From Pyrocephalus nanus (Eukaryota; Chordata; Aves; Passeriformes; Tyrannidae): a DNA stretch of 64,000 nt. The notes under the pieces are model-generated. The model saw only the letters and a list, made by a program, of their open reading frames with translations. It was not told the DNA's origin and searched no databases. The first letter of the stretch is position 1, and each line of letters begins with the position of its first letter. Location of the stretch: the NCBI GenBank assembly GCA_038380795.1, contig CM076261.1, positions 7,632,556 through 7,696,555 on the forward strand, in the 5' to 3' direction. The position numbers were made by a program, and so were the translations under genes. This document shows, in pieces, positions 52,681-64,000 of the stretch.

Positions 52681-53501
52681 AAGGTTTCATTGGAGAAAGT
52701 GCATTTTATTTGAGGTTTTTTATTTTTTTAAGGTCACAAAATCCAATTCAACATCATAAATTTATGCCAAAATACTTTTAAAGAGACTTGAGGTTAAAAA
52801 CAAATATACTTTAAACATAGGAAAACCTCGTTAAAATGTTGCTATTAAAGACAAAATAAAACTGCAAAGGCCAGATTCACTACTATGCTCCAACTGCTTT
52901 GCGATACTTTAGAGATTCAAACCAGCCATTAACTGGACTTAACTACCCAGTTAAGTCAACTTTATGTCTGTTTTCCACTGCGAAAGTAGAAAAATACATC
53001 CGGAATGTATTGATCCAACTGTTCTAAATGAGATATCTTAGAGGTAAAGCCTTTATGACCAGCCTCAGCTGTGATTCTACTTGTCCACTGCAAAAGCGAT
53101 GGAAAGACAATTATGTTCTGTATCTAATATCCTTTTATTCTACTCCTGAGGACCCAGAAGGGAATATTCTCCTTGGTTCCTGGGAAAAAATAGCCAGTTT
53201 AGTCACAAGGGCCTAAATTGCAACTTTGAATAGATCCCAAATTCACTTTAGCTCTTCAGGAACAACACTCTGTAAGTGGAACCAAACACCAAAGCTTCAT
53301 CTTTGGGAAGCACATTGTTGAGCTTCACTCTGTTCATTTACAGCTGGATGCAGTTTTGGGGTTCCATTTTACAGTATGACTAAATCACCAAACTCCTTTC
53401 ACATGCTATCTAAGGCAGCAGCAGTGCAAGAGAGCTGAGGGTGTGTAACTCAGTAAAAGCCATGATTGTAAATCTGCTATTCTGAGCCTTGTGCACTTCA
53501 T

Positions 53502-53517
53502 GGGGGGGGGGGGGGGG
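53502..53517. repeat. G16 homopolymer
   Basis: Sixteen consecutive G residues on the plus strand, the longest G run noticed. Such a run can fold as a G-quadruplex in DNA or in the PTPRM pre-mRNA, and its exact length is prone to sequencing error. Confidence 0.93.
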
Positions 53518-54843
53518 AGATGCTTTTTTTTAAATTAATAATAGACTAGATTATATTCTACTGTGATTCAGTATGATCATTCTAAGACTATAGACTCTTT
53601 TCCTGCCCTTTCAGGCAAACCACTTATGAGATGCAGGATTTCATAACATGTCTGTTGATGTACCACATTAAAGTACCTCCTTATGCAGGAAACTGGACTG
53701 AGTTCAAGCTTTACATGTGATCGGCATTGCTTGACTCATACCTTGTTTATGTCTGCTACTTTTTTAAGCACTCATGTCTCTGTTTCTGCTGAAATCTGTC
53801 ACAGAGGGTTGTACTCACTAACTTCTTAGTACAGGTCTTCTGTTAGGAATTAATCAGACAAGGCAAGTAGAGAGTAAAACTGTAGGGCAAGATGCCCTTG
53901 CTTCAAAAAGGTACTCCACCAAATCAAGATGGGCAGCTCCACTTAACCCTCTTCAGTTAGTTTCTACGTTTAATTTAATTCAATTGTAAAAAAATTGTTG
54001 ACAATGAGTGAAATATAAGTCACAAGCTAAAGGTTTAACATGTTATCTATATTCTACCTTCTTTGTATTCTCATTGACTGCCTTTTCATTAATTAGGGAG
54101 TAGCAAGGTTTGGCTCATCTTGGGTGGTTTTTTTTTCCTTAATGGTCTGTCAAGAAAATAACTTGTAATAGTGTAAAAACTTAGTTAAAATACATCAGAT
54201 TTGCATTGTTGCTTAGTAGCCAAGATACTGGTCCCCACTGAAATTCCAACAGATAAATATAGTATTTATCCAGCCACAAAAAATGTGTGTACAGAAAATA
54301 TGGGTATTTTCCTTTGCCAAGTTGCATAAATCAATAAAAACCCATGTGCACAATGTCATGTATGATAATTTTGCTCTTGTTGTTTTGATTATCACAGCAC
54401 ATACATTTCTAAAAATGTAGGATACTCAGACTAGAAGGATCATCAAAACTAATCACTTTCTCAGTAATAAAATTGCTTTGATAAATTTATACTTACTGAG
54501 AAGCTTCCTCTGTCTTGAAGGTTGGTCCAGACACTGACAATTTGGTCCATATTTTACTATTTCCAGCACATACACTTTATAGAAATTTTTTTTTTATTTT
54601 GTGCCAGCGCTCTCCTCTAATCTGTGTGGTTCTCTTTATCTCCAAGCTATTAGCTGTTAATGGCAGACATATAGTTCTTCCTACCTGTATGTGGTCTTCA
54701 TGTGTCTGTCCACATATCTGTATGTGTCCTATGGGGAACTCATTTATTCAGTATGTGCTTTTTGGAAATTCTCCACCATTAAATAAGGTCTCCATTCTAG
54801 ATAACCAAGAACCTCTACTTCATAGTTGATCCCATTTGAGTTC

Positions 54844-54860
54844 TTTTTTTTTTTTTTTTT
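54844..54860. repeat. T17 homopolymer
   Basis: Seventeen T residues, followed by CTTTGTTTTTTTCCC. Confidence 0.95.
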
Positions 54861-57800
54861 CTTTGTTTTTTTCCCATCTTGAGGAGTCCAGATAAGGTAT
54901 TGCTGGTGCCTCATACCCTGGCATTAATATTTTTTCTGTCTCTGGAAATGTCTGTCCTGTTGCACGTGAGAATTGGATTTCCTTATTTAAGGCTGCACCA
55001 TATTGATGGCTTATAATAATCTGATGATAAATAACATACCCAGGTCTTTTACCTCCTCTTTCATTTTCCTTTAATGTGCTCTCAGCTTTTACCAGAAATC
55101 CTTGATACTAAAAGTAATGTGTGACTTTGTACTAAATTATATGAAGGTAGGATTATTTTTAAATTGTATCCTAAGGCTGCATTAAAATTTCTGTCACTAT
55201 CAAAATCTTTCTGCATGTCCTGGGACAAGTCAAACTTTCTATTCCTCTCTGGAACAGAGAAATGTGATATTTTACATCAGAGCACCAGAGGAAATGTATT
55301 TTCTTTGCTTCTCAGCAGTGCTCAGACACGGGGATGATTGAAACCACAAAATCAACACAATTAGTATTCTTCAAATGATTTCCTTTAGCTGTGAGTTCAA
55401 GTTATTACCATAAGGTTCAGTTATTACATAACTTACCAAGTAAATCATCAAAGATGTCAGCATTCAAAGATTTAAGCCATTTAACGGAATACCTTTTCTC
55501 TGTTCATAATTTATCTTTCTTATGCTGTTTCTTCCTGGTCTTCATGCTGAAAAAGTGTTTCTTGAACAAAGACTATATTTATATCTTATCATCATGGTAA
55601 ACATGGGGATAAATGCCTATAGGGAGAATAATGGACATGAATAAAGGTACAGAAATGGAAATTGCCCCTGTATGATGGAAGCAAAACTCAAAATTCTTGA
55701 TGCCTCAGGAAGCAAATGATGCTCTCTCTCAAAATCCAAGAGAAGTGTCAGATGAAGTGACAGGTCCACTAGCGGAAGTTTTTAATAGACTTATTGAGTC
55801 AGAGTGGTTCTGTCTGACTGGAAAATATTAAGTGTGGTCCCTGTCTTCAAGAAAAAAACTACACCGACAACTATTGTCTCAGATAATCCTACTTTTATTC
55901 AAGACTTTAGAACCTTTTTTAATAAAATTATTTGGAAATGAGATTAAAGGTAAATCGTACGAAAGAAGATTTACCAGGGTAGCTCGTGCTAGATTAATAG
56001 GGTATTTTTTTGTAATAGTATAAATTATCTTCTACACAGCAGGAATGTAGTTGGTCGGTCTGTCTGGTATTCAGTAAGGCAACAGGTGCAATACCATTTG
56101 GATGTGTACTACTTAAACTAGGCACGATGGCAATTATTACAGAAATTGAAGCACACAAAGTGATCAAAGGAGAGATGCTTGGTTATGTGAGGTGGGTTGA
56201 CCTTGGCTGGATGTCAGGTGCCCATCCAGCTGCTCTATCACTACTCTTCCACACCGGAAAAGGGAGAGAGTAAGGTAGAAAAAACAACCCATGGTTTGGG
56301 ATAAGGCAGTTTGTTTAAGCAAAAAGTAAAGTGAAGCTTGCGTGCCCAGGACAAAAGTACTGGAGAGAGGACGGTGGAGTTTAATAGTAGAAAGTATGCA
56401 ATCTTATGATAAATGACTTTTAGCACTTTTAGCATAGTATGAATATTAATTGCTGTCTGGGAAACTGAGGAGGTGGCATAGTATGCTGGTTGGCAGTGCT
56501 GTTCTTTGATCCCTGGGTTCTCAGGGATTATAATCAATCACTGTTCCTGCAGTCCTGGGTCTTTACTTGGACAAGAAGGTTACACAGTGATGAGGACAGT
56601 AAGGCATAACTGGTTCATTGAAGCAAGTTGCACTGATTCCATCTTTGTTAATTTAGCTGACATTCAGTCTTCCTCCGCACAGTCTCTTCTGCTTCTCCTG
56701 GCTGTACATGCAATCTTGTGCTAATCTAAGGCTAAGTTAAGGTATTATTTTGACAGCAGAAAATAATCATGCATCTCTGTGTGCTTTGCAGTATTTAGAT
56801 TACTCCTTTGAACTGCCTGGAGTCATTACAACACAATGTAAACAAGAATAGAATAAATCCCTGAGTGGTACAGTATATGTAGTGAAAACATGTTGTGTGA
56901 TCAAAATACCTTTGCATTAAAGCAGCAGAGGGTTTTGCCAGCATTTTTGATGTGATAAATAAGCAACTAATTAAATATTGCAAATTCTGTAGAACATACC
57001 TTTAATAGCTGAAAGGCAGTTCTCCAATGTTTAGTTCCTTGCAGACTGTTCAAAATTATGCTTTCAAGATCAACTTTCATTATATATCTAGGAGTGATTT
57101 ATTCTTTCTTGGCGTATGTCTGTGAATTTGTTCTTAGTAAACATAACATCATGAAAATGGGAGAAAAAAGGCAAGAGGAATTCTAGTGGCTGGTATTGAA
57201 GTTGAAAGTGTCCTCCTTAGAATATTTTGCAATCATCTCCTTAGAATAGAGGCACTCTTCCAAGACAGAAGAAAAGGGGGGTAAAAACACCATTGAAAAA
57301 TCTTCAAAACAGTCTCTCTACTTACTTAAACTGCCATTGCTATTTTTGTAGGAACAGAACACAGACAGATGCTATCACTGTATTCTGGATGCTAACAGAG
57401 ACAACAATGAACTCATTTCTGTTGCTTTAGTGTCAGTAATATTTATTCTGGATACACAGATTACAGTCTTAATTATCACATTTTTTCTCCCCCTTTCGGG
57501 GGTGTGTGCATGTATAATTTTTGTTAGTAACCACTTCTTCCTGTTCTTCCCCCAGGTTTATCAATAGCTCTCTACCTAAATGTGACATTTTTGATTGGTA
57601 GTCACTCACTACACTTTGGGATATATTTTATCCCTTCTTTGTGTGTGCTGAATAGCATGGTAGGGTGAATTGAATCTTGACATTTTGAAGTGAGATAGGC
57701 TTGTTTTCTTTTCAAATCCCTGAAGTTGTTTAGTGAAATGCTGCAGTCTAGGCTTTCTTTTTTATTGATATATAAATAGAAAGAAGATTAGTTTTGAAAG

Positions 57801-58383
57801 CACAATGGCTGCTTACAGACTACAAAATAGTGGAAAAAAGGGATGAACATACCTTGATGTCGGTAACAGTTTTCTAGGGTGGGGGTTGGTGTGGAGGAGG
57901 AGAAGAGGAGGGAGAGAAAGATTCAGAGATGAAAGGAGTTGGTTTTCAGCCTGGTATCTGCATCAGGGAAGTGTGCTGAACGGAAGATGGTGTCGTAAGA
58001 AAGTTCAGTCTTCTGCAGTTCACTTAAAACTTACCTGAAGCTGTATTTGCACCTGTTACAGGGGTTTGATTGGATCTATACATCATCACCAGCCTATTAT
58101 TCCATGTATGCTGATTTATTCTTTTCAACTTTCTTTCATCCTAAGTTACTTTTATTCCTTTGAATTCCCTCAGTTCTTTGTGATCTGTAATGCTCGGGTC
58201 TAGTAATGGAGATAGATATAGTATTCAGAAAGATTATATGGAGACTTCAAAAGATATGTAATTTCTGAGATTGCTTGTACCTGTACTGCTTGTAACGTTA
58301 CTGCATTAGGGAGTGGTTATTGACCCAAATACTGCCAAGTTAAATACTCAGAGTTTATTGAATTTGCTTGTCAATTAGAATAA

Positions 58384-58870
58384 AATCATAGCATTATGAT
58401 TTGGGTTGCAAGGGACCCTGAAGATCATTTAGTTCCAATCCCTTGAGCAGGGGCACTTATTGCTAGACCAGGTTGCTCAAAGCCATATGCAGCCTGACCT
58501 TGAACACTCCCAGGTATGGGGTATCCACAGCTTCTCTGGGCAGCCTTTTCCAGTCCTCCACCCTTCACCCTTACAGTGAAGAATTTCTTCCTAAATCTAA
58601 TCTAAGCTTACCTTCCTTCAGTTTGAAGCCATTACCCCTTGTCTTACCACTACATGCCCTCTTGCAGACCCTCTTTAGGTACTGGAAGGCTACTATAACA
58701 TTCCCTGGAGTCTTCTCTTCTCCAGGCTGAACAATCCCATCTCTCCTAGCCTGTCCTCACAGGAGAGCTGCTCCAGCCCTCTGATCATTTCTATGGCCTC
58801 TTCTGGACTCACTTTACAGGTCCTTCTTATTTTGGAAACCCCAGAGGTGGGGACTCCAGAGTGGTGCCCT
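58384..58870 (-). mobile_element. CR1 LINE, 3' part, antisense
   Basis: Left edge is a degraded CR1 terminus (aatcatagcattatgatttggg, then gcaagggaccctgaagatca). The body shows the characteristic complement of CR1 ORF2 and 3' region: agcttctctgggcagcc, cttacagtgaagaatttctt, ttctccaggctgaacaatcc, ctgctccagccctctgatca and ggtccttcttattttgg. The minus-strand reading frame is broken, so it is a dead truncated copy about 490 bases long. The right edge is estimated from loss of the CR1 wording. The open frame at 58473-58730 on the plus strand is merely the reverse of this element. Confidence 0.92.
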
Positions 58871-61800
58871 GTTGCTGGGTTATGGGGACTTCAAGTGTCT
58901 TGACCAGTGGAATGCAATGTCTCTTTTCAAATGTTGAGAGTGTTGTAGTATTCACAAAACTGAGATAAAACATCCATTTAAGACTGAGGTCTGGCAAGAG
59001 CCTTGTATACCAAACCGTCACAGTCATAGTCATTTATAAAGGAAATACAGTTTGGTATTATCTGAAACAGGCAAAATTATATTTTTAAACACAATAGTTC
59101 TATACTGTTCAATTAGCTTTATCTACCTAATGATTCATCCATCACAGGCATATAAACATTCACATGGTATATACACAGCCTAAACACAGCATGCATGAGT
59201 AGAACCTTCCTGGCAAGAGCTTTTTGCAAATTTTCCAGTTATTAATTAGCTTCCAGCTACCTTAGAAAACTGCAGAATCCCAGGAACATTAGAAACAACT
59301 AGAAATAAAAAAAAAACCTGTTGACACTAGAAGAGGCCTCTGATGAAGAACTTTATCTGTGTCACTCTCTACTGCAAATCTATGGCCAATCCAATCAGCA
59401 CAGCTTCAATTCACACTCTTCTTGGGATAAAGCAGCGAACTGATATACAGTACAAATCAAAAAATCAAGATTTTTTTGTTTATATTTGTACTAACACAAA
59501 TCCACTCTGAAAATATTAAAATAATACCATGTCTGTGATTCTGCCCTTCTTTAATATATTGATATAACCAATTAAATCATAGGGTTTCCAACAATTCTGA
59601 ACAATAAGTAGATACTTTTGACTTACCTGTTGCAGTGATAAATGCCTAAATTAGCCTTTCAGGAATATAAACATTCCCTTCAGAGCTTTCCGTGCATTTC
59701 ATACCTATGCGTTGGATTTGTAAATCACATGTTCTAAAAGGAATACAAGAGAGAGTGTGGAGAGTTCTGTTCAGTTCCTAAAAACTCTTAAAAGAATTGG
59801 TAAGTGGGCTGAATTAATACTTTAACATTGTAAGGAAAGTTCAAGAAATGACAGCTATTACAAGAACAAATTTTCTCATAAAGGATTTGAGGTACAGACT
59901 CTCGAGATGTGTCAAGCATTTACACTTAGCTCCCACTCACATAGATACCAGTGCAAGACTTTCACTCATTATCCCCAAATGTCAATGGCAGAGCAGATTT
60001 GAAAAGTTTTAATAGACTTCTGTGAAGGAAAAAAAAAACAACAATTTACAATACAGTAATGTCCTGAAGCACATTTAAGTTTATGGAATGACTTAGTTCA
60101 CAGGGAAAGATTTTAAAAGAAAGCCCTAAGCATCATCAAATTAAACATATAATGGTAAAGTCAGTTCACTGTCTATTTGCATATAATGTGAGTTTATAGT
60201 TGGAAAAGGTTGTTTAAGAGGTTATATAACAGAAATAAGGAAAGTCTTGTTATATTATATTGCCCTGTACCATTAGTCTGGTAATGTGGAAAGATGCATG
60301 TACACTTACCTGTATTATACATACATATGAAAATAATTTGACAGATCAGGAAAAAAAGACATTTTTAGCTATGATCTAGACTGCCAAAAATACCTCTGTT
60401 TATTCAGTTAGCTTTCATATTTAATTGCCTACCTAGTCATCTGTGGACATAATGTTGGCATACTCTGTATAATATGATAGAGTCTCATTTTAGGTGTATA
60501 ATGAACTTCAGTTTCCTAAGTGGAGTTTATATTAGGTGACATTTTCCATGTTGAGAAAATTGCTTTTCTTTGAGGAGAAGCTTTATGGCAAAAGATTAGA
60601 AATCCAAGTTAGTTCTGTCAGTTTCAGCAAAACATTTGCAATGGCTCACAGCAAGTAAGCTGAATGTTTGATGGTAGATTCCCCCTGAACAGGCTGAAAA
60701 GGCACTATCTGTAAGAATGCTATAATTTCATGAATGCCTGTGAATTTTGTCCATTGTGCCTCAAAGGAGTGGCACAGGTAGAGTCAAGAGCTTCTTGAAT
60801 GACTCAGGAAGTAAGGCACGCTTCTGCTGTGCTGTTTAAATTAGACCAAAAAAAAAAAATCCCAGAAATTTGTGTTAATTAGAATCCACAAGACTGTTCT
60901 TCATAAATTTAATCTCAGCATTTAGAGTACAAATGTTGAAACAAACCTTTGACATCATTCAAAGATAAGAGCATTTCAAGCGGAACCGTCAAACTGGATG
61001 TTTTATTTACAGTTGCCTTTGTCTCTTCTGAAGACCATTCTCACAGAAGTTAAAGGTCTCTTGATTAGAGCGTGTCACTTAAAAGAGCATGAAAATGCCA
61101 AGAATTTAATTATTGGTGTTCCATTGCCACAGCAATTGTTGTATATTTAATTTCTCTCTTAAAAGTAGGGCAAGGGGAAAAAACAAGTGCATCCCACGTG
61201 TTCTTTTCTTCTCTTTTTCTCATGAAGCTGCATAAAAGTCCTGATGGAGTAAAACACCTGTGTTGGTTTCTCTAGGTTTTTGTAGCATGATCAGAGGGAG
61301 GAAGTTTATGGAGAGGGAGGGCCATGCAAAACCCAAATAATTGCAGGTGATTTTTGTGATGCAAAAAGCAAAACTCAAAACAGAATCCCAGAGACTCTGA
61401 TGAGAACTCTGCTAGTTTTTGTATTTTGTCCTAGAGGGCAAGTCAGATGGCAAACAGACAAAAGCAGCTCTGAACAGGTTACAGAAAACCTTGTGATCTC
61501 CATGTTCACCACAGATATAAACCAGATTTTATAAACCCCTGACACTTTCCCTATAGGGTTATTAGCTTTTCAAATGAAAGTCAGGCTTTCCCATTTTCCT
61601 CTGCCTATGGAAAATCTGCTGTCCTGAGAATTTAATGGCTTTCATATCATTCTAGACACTCCCAAGGGAAGAATTCCCTCCCTCTTCTTGTTATGGTATT
61701 GCTGAGCCAGTGGAGCACATTAATTACATGTGAGGGCTACCAAAATGTGCTTGTGCCTCTTTGATTTTCCTTGAAGGCCATCTTGTCTTTTCATTTACCT

Positions 61801-64000
61801 GGAAGAGGAAAAGTTAACCGTGTCGTGGCAAGTGTTGCTACTTAGAATTTGGAAAGAAATAAATTTTCCTGTCCTGCAAGTTTCTGTCTTAATTTGCTCT
61901 TACAAAATCCACTGTTTGTTGTTAGGTGGTTCAGAAACACAAAAGGCTTACAGATGGCTTCTCAAGAGTCTCTGTTGCAATCAGTCTCATGACAAAAAGT
62001 AGAAGGATTCAGTTTAGAGTAAAGTAGTGAAAGAATGAAGGGGTAGATGAGCATTAGAGTTGTACAATTCTAAGCCACTCTTAATTTGATCAGTCTTCAT
62101 CCAAGAAAGAATATTGAAGGGGGAGAGAAATTTCAGTCAGTCACAGAAGGTACATGACCAGGGACTGAAACACTGAGTGTTGACCATTTAAGGAAAAACA
62201 TAAAAATGGGCACAGTAAAAGTAAATACATTAATAAACTGTAGGTCCTACCAGGAAATTTTGTTCTCCACAAGTCTACTAATGCGAGCATAAAGGGAACA
62301 GTTTTTTAATTAACTTCCATTTAAAATAGAAGGGAAATCTTTACAGTAATGCACATTTACACTATGAAACTGATTGACACCAGGTGCTGCTTGAGTTAAG
62401 ATTATAGTGAGATTCAAAGGTGAACTGGACATCTCTGTGGATTTGAAGAATATATGGAAGTAAAATGGTTAAAATTCACATGTAAATACTGCTACAAAAG
62501 CATTTTGGAAGGCTTGTAAAGCTTGATGTTTCAGAATCTAGAGCAATCTCTTGCCATTAAGGAATTTGAAACAGTATTTTTCCGCATCTGCATTTCATGT
62601 TTTCTCTTATAATTTCCTTAAAACTTCCGGAACTTCATGGAGGCAGGATATAAGACCAGTTGGGCTCAGGTCTAATCCAACATGGCAATTCTTATATTAT
62701 GATTAATGAGGTTCCCTTTATCAACAGCTGTGATTCTGACCTTTGTGGCTCTGCTGCTTATCACCTGATTTATACATCCTCATAACATACATCTCATTTT
62801 GAATAAAATAAAAACCTAAGTAACTTCCATTCAGTTGCTATAACCTCTTCAAATATTTGCTCATTCAATTAATTCATTCACAGAATCTCAGATTGTACAT
62901 CAGCAGCACTCTTCTAAAGTGTACTACTACTATTAAGATTGTTTTTTTATATGTAGGCATTCCTTATGGCATTTAAGAGAGAAATAATACTAACCTCTCT
63001 GCATCTAAAACTGGAATTCTTTTGGAGATCCAGTTTTAGAAATGTGCATCTTTCTTATTTAGTATTGTGACAGGGTGAGATAACATTCAGAAATTTCTTT
63101 CCTGGTTTGCGATGCTAGTGTGATTCAGGATGTTCAGTTGATGTGTTATAAAATGAGCCAGTTTATCTTTAGTTCAGCCTGTGATCATTGGGGAAGAGTG
63201 CTTTTCCTTTGGGAGCTGAATGCAAAATAACTGAAGCAGATTGAAGTTGGCAGTGACTAATGAAGTCTTGTGAAGGAGTCAGGAGTCAGTGGGTTACTAC
63301 ATAGGATGGATTGAGAAGAGAGTAACAGCAGCCTCTTTGTTGAGTTTATGTTGTCTGGTTGGTTGTTTTTTGGGTTTTCTTTTTTGCATAATCAGTGCTT
63401 CTGTGAAGAAAATCTAAAAAAAAAAATAATAAATTAAAAATTCCTGATGTATATCTCTGAAACACACACATTCGCACACACATTTGTTACAGAGGAGATA
63501 ATTCTAGGCTTCCATGTTTAATGAGCCAGCATGGTTGCCTAAAGGTGTTCTACATGTTAATAATTTTAATCAGTCACACAGAATTTATGGAGCTAGAATT
63601 TCAATTGAAATTAGCATGAGTTAAAACCGCAGTCATTTATTTCTCTGAGAGCTCCCCCTACTTTGCCAGTTTGATAATATGCCCTGTTGTCACAGAGTCT
63701 GGCACAAATAAATTAGTTGTTACGCAGGCACCACTGAGCAGCCTGCAATGGGACTTGTACACAGAGCACAGCTACTGTGAGCAGAAAGCACTGCAATTGG
63801 TTTTGCATTTGTTACACACGTAAAATCTGTGGGCATGGAGCAAAGACTGAAGGAGCATGAGGAGGAGGGAGGAGTATGCCAGCCTGGCCTCAAAGGTACT
63901 GGGAAAGGGGCAGAGACAATGCCAGCCAAGCCCCTGCCTCCAGCCTGAGAGCTGACCCAGGTCAGGTATCACTGCATACTGCTTCTGCCTTAAGCCCATG
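58871..64000 (+). other. PTPRM: PTPRM intron, last part within window
   Basis: AT-rich intron continuing beyond the window. Named contents are an ancient LINE-type tail at 62640-62705 and a less AT-rich block from about 63830 to the end. Short ORFs (for example plus 61820-62002) are unrecognised and probably chance. No acceptor and exon for the next PTPRM segment was found. Confidence 0.82.
62640..62705 (+). mobile_element. Ancient CR1/L3-type LINE 3' tail
   Basis: The wording AAGACCAGTTGGGCTCAGGTC then TAATCCAACATGGCAATTC and TTATATTATG resembles the tail 'ctagatgggcnattggtctgacccagtatggcaattcttatgttcttatg' shared by old amniote CR1/L3-type LINEs and SINEs that borrowed it. Only the tail is recognisable and the subfamily cannot be given. 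Confidence 0.5.

Larger units (their letters stand above)
40561..58383 (+). other. PTPRM: PTPRM intron, middle part of the long post-transmembrane intron
   Basis: AT-rich intron with two short CR1 tails (45031-45090 plus, 50151-50225 minus), an 11-base motif repeated three times at 43048-43111, an 11-base tandem duplication (GGAGTCTAGTG) at 44570-44590, and several homopolymers. A block at 41072-41425 looks exon-like or conserved and is discussed as a finding. The longest ORF, plus 42062-42430 (122 codons), is unrecognised. No PTPRM exon found. Confidence 0.85.

Noticed and set aside
58473..58730. 85-codon plus-strand ORF.
   Set aside because: It is the reverse strand of the antisense CR1 copy, not a gene.

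Overview
This window is vertebrate, almost certainly avian, genomic DNA. It lies inside one very large plus-strand gene, the type IIB receptor protein tyrosine phosphatase mu gene (PTPRM). Avian origin is inferred from the repeats: two substantial and two short pieces of CR1 LINE, with the bird-type 3' end, and no Alu, L1 or B1 sequence that I could recognise. Amniote identity is clear from the near-mammalian protein sequence. The species cannot be fixed from this window. The DNA is AT-rich and CpG-poor, and more than 99 percent of it is intron.

Layout: 1-865 is the end of an upstream intron. 866-1139 is an exon of the membrane-proximal fourth fibronectin-III region, with a basic furin-type motif (RPRRTKK) and two N-glycosylation sequons. 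A 1.1 kb intron follows. 2271-2307 is a 37-base exon (ETKIDCVRVATK) that ends one base into a codon. A 22.5 kb intron separates it from 24851-24983, the exon for the extracellular stalk, the single transmembrane helix and the first cytoplasmic lysines. From 24984 to the end, about 39 kb, I found no further PTPRM exon: the cytoplasmic juxtamembrane segment and both phosphatase domains lie downstream of the window.

The most interesting object is at 7468-7542, inside the 22.5 kb intron. It is a 75-base segment with a good acceptor, a weak GT donor, an open frame in exactly the phase of the flanking exons (1-1, so skippable), and six CpG dinucleotides in an otherwise CpG-poor region. It would insert 25 residues into the extracellular stalk just outside the membrane. 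I propose it as an alternatively spliced PTPRM cassette exon; I do not recall it as a described isoform.

The rest is intronic: antisense CR1 copies (39953-40560, internally deleted; 58384-58870), short CR1 tails (45031-45090, 50151-50225), an ancient LINE-type tail (62640-62705), a possible LTR remnant (37101-37240), faint fragments of an ancient dispersed element, and homopolymer or short tandem tracts. No CRISPR, operon, tRNA or rRNA was seen, and no independent gene could be supported. The many short open frames on both strands look like chance ORFs.
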